NCBI GenBank assembly: GCA_003249645.1 | Contig: QKIH01000165.1 | Location: 1-57,568, forward strand | DNA: 57,568 nt | Reading direction: 5' to 3' | Source: Desulfobulbaceae bacterium | GTDB lineage: Bacteria; Desulfobacterota; Desulfobulbia; Desulfobulbales; Desulfocapsaceae | In this document: positions 8,942-16,525 of the stretch, piece by piece | Layout: each line of letters starts with the position of its first letter | Position numbering within the stretch: position 1 is the stretch's first letter | Program-made: the position numbers and the translations under genes | Notes under the pieces: generated by a model | The model's input: only the letters and a program-made list of their open reading frames with translations | Told to the model about the DNA's origin: nothing | Databases searched by the model: none

Positions 8942-10108
8942 TCACACCACTGAGTCGGCCCGCACAAGCGTGCTGCGCCAGGCAGGAATAAGAGCTGCGC
9001 ACCAGTATGGTACTACTGACAGACAGAAGAGCAGCAGCAGATCATTCCCGGTTACATGCGGTATAATGGAGAAGCCTGGTTTGAGCACAGACCATCCGAG
9101 CAGCAGCGGCTTAAACAGGATGCCGTCGAAAAAGGCGATATGCATCCAGGAGAGAACCAGTCCCGCCAGAAAGGCGGTAAGTGAAAGACAGAATGTTTCG
9201 TAGATCTTTATGCTGAGGATATCCGCTGCCTGAAAGCCGATGCCGCGAAGAATAGCGGTTTCCCGTTTTTCTTCCCGGCTGAAGCCGGATGCTCTCTCCC
9301 AGGCAAGGATCATGAAAGCCAGAATGCCTCCTGCCAGTGCAATGCTGCCTACCCCGCTTCGCCAGCCGAAGACACCATGATAGGTTTTCGCGATCTGTTC
9401 CTTGGTGATGACCCGTGTTCCGGGCAGGGCCGCACGAATCTTTTTTGCGATGGTATCGATTTCAGCGGGATTGCCGCTCTCTACCAGCAGATCGGTTATT
9501 TCGTCTGCCTGCATGCCAAACAGTGATCTGGCTGTATCCATATGCATGAGCAGCATGTCAGAGGTCAGTGAACGTGTGTTTGGGTCAAAGACGGCTGCTT
9601 TTTCAAAGCCCTGCTGAGAAAGATCCGGTCTGAAGAGCGTGAATGCTTTGCGGCCGGTAAGACCGCGAACCCGTTCTACTCCTTCTCCCATAATCACCCG
9701 GGATGCGGAAAGATCTGTACCTTCTGGTAAGAGGTGTGAGAAGCTGCTAGCCGGTGATTCAACACCTACAACAGTGTAGTTAGCGCCGTTTGATTCATCA
9801 AAATAATAGCCCCAGATGCGTCTGGTGACCGATTTTATCCCATAAATATGTGAGAGCCTGTCAGCTAAATCACCATTCATATTTATCTGTCTGCCGGCGG
9901 ACATCTGCTGGATAGTGATGTCGGGGACATTTTCAAGCAGCTGGTCGCTCATGAACTGCAGGCTGCTGGTAAAGAGTTGAAAAGATCCGAGAAAAAAGAC
10001 GACGAGAGTGAAAACAACAAACATGCCGAAATTCTTCAGCCTGTTGCGCAGAAGAGACAGCAGGCTGAAATCAAGCAGGTTCAGGTGACGGCTGATTGCA
10101 TTTTTCAT
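8942..10108 (-). CDS. FtsX-like ABC permease
   Basis: A 388-residue inner-membrane protein starting at the ATG at 10108 (MKNAISRHLNLLDFSLLSL). The layout is the MacB/FtsX plan: cytoplasmic amphipathic start, one membrane helix (about 30-52), a large periplasmic domain (about 55-255) and three C-terminal helices, ending in the LIPAWRSTLVRADSVV cytoplasmic tail typical of the family. Its start overlaps the stop of the small protein upstream (ATGA). No outer-membrane or adaptor subunit is in the operon, so it is unlikely to be a simple drug exporter. Companions NosL and a ResA-like thioredoxin suggest work on a periplasmic metalloprotein or lipoprotein. Confidence 0.85.
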   Translation of the reverse strand: MKNAISRHLNLLDFSLLSLLRNRLKNFGMFVVFTLVVFFLGSFQLFTSSLQFMSDQLLENVPDITIQQMSAGRQINMNGDLADRLSHIYGIKSVTRRIWGYYFDESNGANYTVVGVESPASSFSHLLPEGTDLSASRVIMGEGVERVRGLTGRKAFTLFRPDLSQQGFEKAAVFDPNTRSLTSDMLLMHMDTARSLFGMQADEITDLLVESGNPAEIDTIAKKIRAALPGTRVITKEQIAKTYHGVFGWRSGVGSIALAGGILAFMILAWERASGFSREEKRETAILRGIGFQAADILSIKIYETFCLSLTAFLAGLVLSWMHIAFFDGILFKPLLLGWSVLKPGFSIIPHVTGNDLLLLFCLSVVPYWCAALIPAWRSTLVRADSVV

Positions 10109-10383
10109 TGCGCACCATGTGGCGCCAACATGGCAGATGACGGGAAATGTTCCAGTGCACCGGGATGATCCATAAAGGGCACAAGTGAGTCGGTAATGCC
10201 AAGATGTCTGGTGTATCGGGCTTCGGTTGTAAATGCCGGATCTGTGAGCCCTGTAATTTCGGCGATCAGATGCATCTGCGACATTGCGGCCCCGTCTCTG
10301 ACATCGTTTAAACGCCAGAGAAAAACGCAATTCATCAGGACCAGCAGCATGAAAAACGAGCAATAGAAAAGAGAGGGCCGCAT
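10105..10383 (-). CDS. Small membrane-anchored periplasmic protein
   Basis: A 92-residue protein with one N-terminal hydrophobic segment (residues 4-22, SLFYCSFFMLLVLMNCVFLW) and a soluble remainder expected in the periplasm. The soluble part contains TEARYTRHLG and FMDHPGALEHFPSS; the His and Arg pattern looks conserved rather than random, but I cannot name a family. ATG at 10383 is preferred; a GTG at 10392 is three codons earlier and lies four bases after the nosL stop. The stop overlaps the permease ATG by four bases, implying translational coupling, so a subunit or assembly factor of the ABC permease is likely. Confidence 0.65.
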   Translation of the reverse strand: MRPSLFYCSFFMLLVLMNCVFLWRLNDVRDGAAMSQMHLIAEITGLTDPAFTTEARYTRHLGITDSLVPFMDHPGALEHFPSSAMLAPHGAQ

Positions 10384-10395
10384 AGTAATCACGTT

Positions 10396-10905
10396 CTATT
10401 GCATCATCATCTTTTTCTTCATGTGGCCCTTTTTCATTTCCATTACCATTTCAGCACTGATGCTTTCAAAGGTGAGAATGCTTTTTCCATGATGGTCCTT
10501 CTCAAATGATTGGGCGGCATCCATGGTTTCAAATGGGATGAACTCATGGCCCATGGGGCCGAGTACATCGCTGCCGGTAACAAAATATGCTTTTGTGCCG
10601 TCAATCCATTTCTGGCTGTAGTAGTCACGGACAAGGATATTTGTGACCTGTTCATCGTGCTGCCCACCATACATCTCAGGGTTGTGATAATAGGCCATCA
10701 TATCCTTTACCCCATCAAAAAAAAGTTCGCCTCTCGGGCTTGTCAGCCTGGTAACCCAGACAGGATATTTGGCAACCATCATTCCGCAGACGCTGCAGCG
10801 GGCGTCATCCGGAACAGCTGTCTCAGATAGACCGCGAGAGGGTGAGGTCAAGGAAAGAGAGATAAAGAGAAAGGATACAACCAGAGCAAGATTTAGCGTT
10901 TTCAT
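10396..10905 (-). CDS. nosL: NosL-family copper-site protein
   Basis: A 169-residue exported protein of the NosL family, whose members bind copper and help to mature nitrous oxide reductase. The family motif is clear: RCSVCGMMVAKYP, with Cys37, Cys40 and Met42, followed by the FDGVKDMMAYYHNPE region. Residues 1-25 are a signal peptide without a lipobox cysteine, whereas most NosL proteins are lipoproteins. The C-terminus is rich in Met, His and Lys (EMKKGHMKKKMMMQ), which would suit extra copper binding. It lies between the thioredoxin and permease genes. No nosZ or nosD is in the window, so the client may be another periplasmic metalloprotein. Confidence 0.87.
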   Translation of the reverse strand: MKTLNLALVVSFLFISLSLTSPSRGLSETAVPDDARCSVCGMMVAKYPVWVTRLTSPRGELFFDGVKDMMAYYHNPEMYGGQHDEQVTNILVRDYYSQKWIDGTKAYFVTGSDVLGPMGHEFIPFETMDAAQSFEKDHHGKSILTFESISAEMVMEMKKGHMKKKMMMQ

Positions 10906-10929
10906 GAATTCTCCATCTATAGGCTATGT

Positions 10930-11451
10930 TTATTCCTGAAAATAAATACCTACCAGTTCATCAAGTTCTGCACGGCCAACACCGCCTGGAAGTGAGGCGG
11001 TAATAATGTGATCCGGGTTCAGGATCAGGGTGTTCGGATACTGTCTTATCCTGAACATGCGCGCAAGCTGTCCGACGGGATCCATCATTACATGAAAGTC
11101 CAAGTGAAATTGCTGCACGAACGACCGGATATCATTAATATTTTCGAAATGGGATCCGACATAGATTATCTTCAGTCCTTTTTCCCTATACCGGTTGTAG
11201 AAGTCAACGAATACAGGCGTGTCCGCCTTGCAGAACGGGCAGTCTGTTTCCCAGAACCGGATGATGACCGGCTGCCCTGCCCATTCTGAAAGGGTAACTT
11301 CATTGTTGTTAATGTCCCTGAAAGAGAACGGGGGAGCCTTGTCGCCGACCTGTGCCGGTTTGATTTCCTCCCTGATGCAGCCTGTTATCAGGGTAATACT
11401 GAAAAACAGGATGAACCAGGTGATTGCTGATGATCTATTTGCACGTGTCAT
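10930..11451 (-). CDS. TlpA/ResA-like thioredoxin lipoprotein
   Basis: A 173-residue periplasm-facing thiol-disulfide protein. LITGC at residues 21-25 is a lipobox, so Cys25 should be lipidated. The thioredoxin fold follows with active site WETDCPFCKADTP (Cys71 and Cys74) and a cis-proline region at RQYPNTLIL. ResA and TlpA proteins keep haem-binding or copper-binding cysteines reduced before cofactor insertion. That fits both neighbours: NosL downstream and nine haem c motifs in the divergent operon. It is the first gene of the leftward operon. The CPFC dipeptide differs from the common CEPC of ResA. Confidence 0.88.
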   Translation of the reverse strand: MTRANRSSAITWFILFFSITLITGCIREEIKPAQVGDKAPPFSFRDINNNEVTLSEWAGQPVIIRFWETDCPFCKADTPVFVDFYNRYREKGLKIIYVGSHFENINDIRSFVQQFHLDFHVMMDPVGQLARMFRIRQYPNTLILNPDHIITASLPGGVGRAELDELVGIYFQE

Positions 11452-11699
11452 GATGTAGTCGTTTTATATGTCGAAGAAGTTCGATCAATAAGAAACTCTT
11501 TTCATTGATTATCAGAGTCAGTGCAACATTACAAGAGGCAAGCATAACAGGAAGGTGTTGCCTTGAACGACTCAATCCGGCTGGCAGACGCGATAACGAC
11601 CTTTCTGTCGCTGACTAAAAACTCATTTACTTGTAACCCAATCCTAATCTGAAAAGTAGTAGATAAGCACACAAAACTATTCATTTTTAAAGGTATGCT
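11452..11699. promoter_or_regulatory. Shared divergent promoter region
   Basis: About 248 bases separate the ResA-like gene (leftward) from the Rieske gene (rightward), so both promoters should lie here. The sequence is AT-rich near the Rieske start. An interrupted inverted pair ATCAAT/ATTGAT occurs near 11484-11513. I could not fix a convincing -35/-10 pair or an FNR/CRP box. Co-regulation of the two operons is an inference from the shared region. Confidence 0.4.
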
Positions 11700-12275
11700 A
11701 TGACATCATCACCCGATTCAGAGACAATCAAATCTCCCCAGCGGCGCAGCTGGCTGAAAGTACTCTTCGGTCTTGTTGCGGCAGGGACTGTTGTTCAGGT
11801 CGGCAGGGCTTTCGGCACTTTTCTCCTGCCGCGAATAAAAGAAAATGAGTTCGGTTCACGCATTGATCTTGGACTTATTACAGAAATCCCGACATCTGCA
11901 ACTGAACCGAAACTGTATCCGGTCGGCAAGTTCTGGCTGGTCAATAACGATGAGAAGCTGACCGCTCTTCATTCGAGCTGTACCCATTTAAACTGCATGT
12001 TTACCTGGGACGGTAATAAGCAGGTTTTTATCTGCCCCTGTCATGGTTCGGAATTTTCACGACAGGGTGAAGTGCTGAAAGGTCCGGCGACAAGAAATCT
12101 TGATCAATTTCCGGTGGAAATTCTCGACGCCGATAATCATCTGGTCGTCTCATCTGAAACCGGTCTGGTGCTGGCAGATATTCCTGCGGAAAAAGAGGGG
12201 ACGGAGGCAGCCAAATTGAAACTCTGCGTTGATACTGGGAGAAAGATTATAGGAGAGACCAAAGCTGTCTTGTAA
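11700..12275 (+). CDS. Rieske iron-sulfur protein of a cytochrome bc-type complex
   Basis: A 191-residue Rieske protein. The N-terminus has a twin-arginine-like start (PQRRSWLKVLFG) and one membrane anchor (about 18-44), as for TAT-exported Rieske subunits. The [2Fe-2S] boxes are CTHLNC (Cys94, His96, Cys99) and CPCHGS (Cys112, Cys114, His115); ligands by homology are Cys94, His96, Cys112 and His115, with Cys99-Cys114 as the disulfide. It oxidises quinol at the periplasmic face together with the cytochrome b encoded next. The stop overlaps the cytochrome b start by one base. Asn98 replaces the more usual Gly of box one. Confidence 0.93.
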   Translation: MTSSPDSETIKSPQRRSWLKVLFGLVAAGTVVQVGRAFGTFLLPRIKENEFGSRIDLGLITEIPTSATEPKLYPVGKFWLVNNDEKLTALHSSCTHLNCMFTWDGNKQVFICPCHGSEFSRQGEVLKGPATRNLDQFPVEILDADNHLVVSSETGLVLADIPAEKEGTEAAKLKLCVDTGRKIIGETKAVL

Positions 12276-13738
12276 TGCGTATGTTTAAACAACCTGAAGA
12301 GTTTTATGATATCGGTGGCGATATCAGGCCTGCAGCAGCAAAAAAAGGCTTTTTCAGCCACATTCGTCCCAGATGGTGCCAGCCGGAGGCAATTGCGTTT
12401 TCAAACACATATTACCTTGGTTTTCTCTGTGTTTTCTTCCTGCTGCTTGAATTTGTAACGGGTGTTTTGCTGATGGTCTATTACGCCCCGACACCGGCTG
12501 AAGCATATCAGTCGGTCATACTGCTTGAAACGGAGGTCCCGTTTGGCTCCCTGATGCGTGAGCTGCACCGGCTCGGTGGTGAATGCATGGTGGCCGTGGT
12601 GGTGCTGCATATGCTGAGGGTGTTTGTCACTGACAGTTATGGCGGGAAATACAGTTTAACCTGGCTGAGTGGTGTCGGCTTGCTGCTCTGCACTCTCTTT
12701 CTCGCCTTCAGCGGCTACCTTCTGCCGTGGGATCAGCTGGCATTCTGGGCGGTTACCATCGGCACCAGTATGGCCGAAAAAATTCCTCTTATAGGCGATA
12801 CCTTGACGGTGATTTTGCGGGGCGGCGCAGAATTCGGCCAAAACGGCCTGCTACGTTTTTATCTGCTTCATATCGTGTGGCTTCCAGCAGTGCTTTTTAT
12901 TCTGCTAGGCATCCACTATTACCGTGTTACCAGAGTGAATTCACTCTCTCTTCCTCCTGGAAAAAGTGCTGTAAAACCGAAGGTGAGGTTTTTCCCTACG
13001 GTTTTCCTTTCTGAAATAAACCTAAGTCTCGCGCTGCTGCTGGTTCTTGTCATGATCAGCTATGCGGGGTATCAGGCACCGCTTGAAAACCATGCCGACC
13101 CAACTCATACGCCTCTGCATACTCAGGCACCATGGTTCTTTCTCTGGCTTCAGGGAACGCTGAAGTTCGGCAGTACCTTCCTGTTCGGCATCTGCCTGCC
13201 TGCATCATTGCTGCTGCTTCTCTTCGTTCTGCCAATGTTTGCCGGTAAGGAAAGAAAACATATTTTTAAGCGGCCTGTTCATCTTGTCCTGACGGTGATT
13301 TTCATTGTTTATCTTGTTGTTGCTACAATGCTTGGCACGGCGAAATACGGAGTCAGTCTGCATCCTGTAGTGGCTCTTGTTCAGAAGTTTCTCCCTGAAG
13401 AAATGGATGGACCCTTCCAGTATGCAGCCTTCTCTTCGCTGCAGCAGGGTGTCTATCAGAGCAATAAGAAGATTGACTTCAACTCTCTTGACCCTCAGTT
13501 CGCCTCACTTGTGAAACAGCTGTTTGCCGCAACAGCCGATTTGAAAGAAGAAAACTCACTGGCTCAGGCCGAGAGTATTCTGATTGTTGAAGACTGGCAG
13601 GAAGAGATCAAACGGCTAAGTTTGAGAATCCATTTTCAGACGGCAAACAACGGTGAAATGAAGACAGAAGAAGCGGTCAGTTACGTCTATCAGAAAGATC
13701 CGTCTGCTTCATCGAAGACAGGCAGTGGCAGAGAATGA
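12275..13738 (+). CDS. Cytochrome b (b6 and subunit IV fused), quinol oxidation subunit
   Basis: A 487-residue membrane protein carrying the two b haems. Four N-terminal helices hold the ligand histidines His98/His112 (13 residues between) and His199/His214 (14 between, the b6-type spacing). Three further helices correspond to subunit IV. At the quinol-oxidation site the usual PEWY reads APWF (residues 285-288), so the glutamate is missing, as in some other anaerobe complexes. Residues from about 368 onward form an extra 120-residue charged tail not seen in standard cytochrome b. It is translated in overlap with the Rieske gene and the following diheme cytochrome gene (ATGA). Confidence 0.92.
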   Translation: MRMFKQPEEFYDIGGDIRPAAAKKGFFSHIRPRWCQPEAIAFSNTYYLGFLCVFFLLLEFVTGVLLMVYYAPTPAEAYQSVILLETEVPFGSLMRELHRLGGECMVAVVVLHMLRVFVTDSYGGKYSLTWLSGVGLLLCTLFLAFSGYLLPWDQLAFWAVTIGTSMAEKIPLIGDTLTVILRGGAEFGQNGLLRFYLLHIVWLPAVLFILLGIHYYRVTRVNSLSLPPGKSAVKPKVRFFPTVFLSEINLSLALLLVLVMISYAGYQAPLENHADPTHTPLHTQAPWFFLWLQGTLKFGSTFLFGICLPASLLLLLFVLPMFAGKERKHIFKRPVHLVLTVIFIVYLVVATMLGTAKYGVSLHPVVALVQKFLPEEMDGPFQYAAFSSLQQGVYQSNKKIDFNSLDPQFASLVKQLFAATADLKEENSLAQAESILIVEDWQEEIKRLSLRIHFQTANNGEMKTEEAVSYVYQKDPSASSKTGSGRE

Positions 13739-14538
13739 GTGAAGATATGAATGTGAAGAGTCAGTTTGTTTTTCTTGTAATCCTGTTGCTTCTCTCTCTT
13801 TTTCTGCTTGGATTTATCAGCGGGCATGAGCAGACGAGGATAGGGCAGGCCGCTTATCAGAATAAAGGGAAGGTCATTGCCAGAGGCGCACTTCTCTATG
13901 ATGCGAATTGTAAAAGCTGTCACGGCATAAAGGGAGAAGGGGTCGGCCAGCTCGGGCCGGCATTGAACGACAAACAGTTTTTTCAGACACGGATTACTGA
14001 AGTCGGCTGGTCCGGCACCCTTGAAAACTATATCCGGGCCACTATCGATCACGGTCGCCTCATCGGGACCCGCTCATTTTATGCGGGCAACGGATCAAAT
14101 GCTGTCATGGCCGCCTGGAATCTCGATTATGGCGGACCGCTTCGGCCTGATCAGATAGCAGACCTCACTGCCTTTGTATTAAACTGGGAAGCAAACGCGA
14201 TGGGCCGTGTTGCCTTTGAAAATCTTGAGGTGGAAGACCTGTTTGCCCAGGCTGAATCCTCTGGGGAAGGCAGGCGGGTGTTTACGCAGAACTGTCTGCA
14301 ATGTCACAGTTTTCATGATTTGAAATCAGAAGGAAGCGGGCCTGATCTCAGCAGTATAAAAGAGGTGGCGGCAACAAGAGTCCCAGGCCAGGACGCAGAA
14401 TCCTATATCAAAGATTCCGTGCTTGTCCCGGACAGACTTGTAGTCGAAGGGTATGAACATGGAAAAAACGGCCTGGGCTGCGGTGCGGTACTGTCTGAAA
14501 AGGATCTGCAGACTGTTGCGGAATTTGTCTTGAACTGA
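13735..14538 (+). CDS. Membrane-anchored diheme cytochrome c
   Basis: A 267-residue cytochrome with an N-terminal membrane anchor (residues 10-29) and two cytochrome c domains. Haem motifs are CKSCH (Cys59, Cys62, His63) and CLQCH (Cys187, Cys190, His191). Likely Met ligands occur downstream of each (for example in NAVMAAW). It overlaps cytochrome b by four bases and the triheme gene by one, so it is very probably the cytochrome c1-equivalent subunit that accepts electrons from the Rieske protein. The first part aligns by eye with monoheme electron carriers ending in a DLTAFVLNW helix. Confidence 0.9.
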   Translation: MSEDMNVKSQFVFLVILLLLSLFLLGFISGHEQTRIGQAAYQNKGKVIARGALLYDANCKSCHGIKGEGVGQLGPALNDKQFFQTRITEVGWSGTLENYIRATIDHGRLIGTRSFYAGNGSNAVMAAWNLDYGGPLRPDQIADLTAFVLNWEANAMGRVAFENLEVEDLFAQAESSGEGRRVFTQNCLQCHSFHDLKSEGSGPDLSSIKEVAATRVPGQDAESYIKDSVLVPDRLVVEGYEHGKNGLGCGAVLSEKDLQTVAEFVLN

Positions 14539-15596
14539 TGCGTTTTATGTTACCTCGAAGAATAATATGGTTTGTCGTTCTTTTTCTGGGCCTGCAATTT
14601 ACTGCAGTAATGGCTGCCGGGTATGAAGGTGTTCTGCAGAAACCGCTGGTTCTCGGTGCCTGGCTTTTTGAGGGCAATTGCGTGCGCTGCCATACGGGTG
14701 ATGACGGGGAGTATCTTGCAGAAGACTACAGCAGCAGAAACGAGCTCAGATCGGCGCTCAGTGGCAGTGGCTGTGAGATAAACTGGTCGAGGCGCGATGG
14801 AGGGCCGATGGATCGTGACGAGCTCGATGCGCTGGTTCTGTATCTTATGCGATGGAGTGAGGACGGCAAAGCGCCCGACGTTGGACCTCTCCCGGATCAG
14901 CCAAAGCAGGAAGTCGTCATCAGCACTAAAAAAGAGAAAAACAAGGAGGAAACAACCCAAGAACAGAAAGACCAAAACGCATTGGAACCAGCCCTGCAAA
15001 AGCTCATCGAAAACAATCCTCTGGCACATGGAGGGTATCTCTACACGCAGAATTGCTACAGGTGTCATCTTTCCTATAAAAAGGCCAGAATGGGAAAGGG
15101 AATCGAGCGTGAAATAGTTTTGCGCACTATTACAGAAGGCAAGACCTCGACCCAGATGAAGGCATTTAGCAGAATGCTTGGCGGGGAACTGAAAAACAGT
15201 GAGCTTGAACATATTGCAAGCTATGTCATGACCTGGGAGAAGATGAAGGCTGATCCTGCCATTGCAGCGGAGCTGATGGTGCCGCCAGCCTTTGATCCGG
15301 TTATGTTCAAGCCGCTACGGCTGCCGAGGTTCAAAGAAGTTGAAGGTGATACAGCTCTGGGAGCAAAGCTCTTTGCAAAGCACTGTTGTTCATGTCATGG
15401 CCGACAAGGTGAGGGTTATATCGGGCCGTCATTAAAGAAGATATTTTCATTGCGAACCGATCTCTATACGAAATCGATCCTGAAAAATGGTGTGCCGGGT
15501 TCGTTAATGAAAAGCTGGGCGCAAAATAACGGCGGGCAGCTTTCGGCAAAAGATCTCGATGACACCGTCTCCTATATTGTCAACCTCAACAAATGA
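14538..15596 (+). CDS. Triheme cytochrome c
   Basis: A 352-residue exported cytochrome. Residues 1-27 are a signal peptide (VMAAG end). Three haem motifs occur: CVRCH (Cys48, Cys51, His52), CYRCH (Cys173, Cys176, His177) and CCSCH (Cys283, Cys286, His287). The first two domains are separated by a charged, repeat-like linker rich in Lys, Glu and Gln (about 122-150). Each domain ends with a helix of the type LVLYLMRW or IASYVMTW, as in small class I cytochromes. The start overlaps the diheme gene stop and the stop overlaps the tetraheme gene start, so all five genes form one tight operon. It probably relays electrons away from the bc complex. Confidence 0.88.
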   Translation: MRFMLPRRIIWFVVLFLGLQFTAVMAAGYEGVLQKPLVLGAWLFEGNCVRCHTGDDGEYLAEDYSSRNELRSALSGSGCEINWSRRDGGPMDRDELDALVLYLMRWSEDGKAPDVGPLPDQPKQEVVISTKKEKNKEETTQEQKDQNALEPALQKLIENNPLAHGGYLYTQNCYRCHLSYKKARMGKGIEREIVLRTITEGKTSTQMKAFSRMLGGELKNSELEHIASYVMTWEKMKADPAIAAELMVPPAFDPVMFKPLRLPRFKEVEGDTALGAKLFAKHCCSCHGRQGEGYIGPSLKKIFSLRTDLYTKSILKNGVPGSLMKSWAQNNGGQLSAKDLDDTVSYIVNLNK

Positions 15597-15898
15597 GAGT
15601 TCGAATTTTCCTGTTCTTTCTGCTCCTGTTTTTTTCGGTCTTGCCATTGGCCGCCGGACAGGAGCATGGGCTGGATGAAGAATGCGTTTCCTGCCATTTT
15701 GAAGACAGTCCGCAGCGCCACTATATCCCTCAATGCGCAGTGTGTCATAAGCCTGGTTCATGGAGCAAGGTTGTTTATGATCACCAGCTGGAGATGAAAT
15801 GCGTCAGATGTCACCGCCTTTCAGCAACTCAGGGCAAGCACTGGACCGGCGAGTGCTCATTTTGCCACAATACCGATGACTGGGAAAATGCCTCATAA
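15593..15898 (+). CDS. Small tetraheme cytochrome c with internal duplication
   Basis: A 101-residue exported cytochrome with a 22-residue signal peptide. Four haem motifs occur in about 62 residues: CVSCH, CAVCH, CVRCH and CSFCH. Each is preceded by a histidine at 5, 4, 5 and 4 intervening residues (His25, His43, His64, His83), giving four His-x(4-5)-CxxCH units, so bis-histidine low-potential haems are likely. The second and fourth units also share CxxCH-x4-Trp (Trp57, Trp97), showing that a two-haem unit was duplicated. It is the last gene of the bc operon and overlaps the triheme gene by four bases. Exit electron carrier is the inferred role. Confidence 0.88.
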   Translation: MRVRIFLFFLLLFFSVLPLAAGQEHGLDEECVSCHFEDSPQRHYIPQCAVCHKPGSWSKVVYDHQLEMKCVRCHRLSATQGKHWTGECSFCHNTDDWENAS

Positions 15899-15915
15899 GA
15901 AGAGAGCGGGTGATC

Positions 15916-16401
15916 TCAGTCTGTTGCAAGTATGACCTGGCCGCGGGAAGAAAATGATATTCCCTGGCCGGAGGCTGCGCCGATCATGATAGATTCAACA
16001 ATGGGTGGATTCATCAAGGCATCAGATTCCCACTTGACAATAAAGTTTGCACCGGATCCCCCAACTTTTTCCTTTTCAGGAATAATATAGCGAACGGATT
16101 CCAGAGGGCCAAGTGTGACCGGGGCCGTGAGGAATTTTTTAAGAAGTTTGCCCTGGGTCTCATAATAATCGACGGTCATAACCCGCATGCTCTTTTGGGG
16201 GTCGACGTTGCGGATACTTAGGGTAACAGTGAGAAGGAAGGGCCGTTCATCATTGCCGATATAGATATGAGAATAGGCAGGCACATAGATTTCCTGCTGG
16301 TCAGCCAGTTGAGAAGTGTCATTTGCATGAAGAGGAAGGGCCGCAAATAGCATTGCAGCCAAAGCTAGACAAAGCAGGGCGTATCGATTCTTTTTGAACA
16401 T
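15916..16401 (-). CDS. DUF3124 family exported protein
   Basis: A 161-residue protein with a 26-residue signal peptide (AALPLHANDTS). The mature part has the pattern I associate with DUF3124: VPAYSHIYIGNDERPFLLTV, then SIRN, a VDYYETQGKLLKKF stretch, GGSGANFIVKWE and a PPIVESIMIG ending. No function is established that I know of; a periplasmic beta-sandwich is likely. It converges with the cytochrome operon, with 17 bases between stops. It is downstream of the two radical SAM genes on the same strand but 124 bases away, so co-transcription is uncertain. Confidence 0.75.
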   Translation of the reverse strand: MFKKNRYALLCLALAAMLFAALPLHANDTSQLADQQEIYVPAYSHIYIGNDERPFLLTVTLSIRNVDPQKSMRVMTVDYYETQGKLLKKFLTAPVTLGPLESVRYIIPEKEKVGGSGANFIVKWESDALMNPPIVESIMIGAASGQGISFSSRGQVILATD

Positions 16402-16525
16402 TTCGTCTCCTCTGTGATGCAGGATGATTGATGACAGGAAGCAGACCGGTTAAACGTAATAAGTTTTTTTATTGTTTAGGTTTTTGTCTAATTTTGCAAA
16501 TAAGTTTTTCTTCGATAATGAAAGA

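Noticed and set aside
12275-13738. Cys35 of cytochrome b as the attachment site for haem cn, as in cytochrome b6
   Set aside because: The number is the same by chance. Aligning the first helix puts Tyr47 (YYLGF) at the haem cn cysteine position (YCLGG), so the site is absent.
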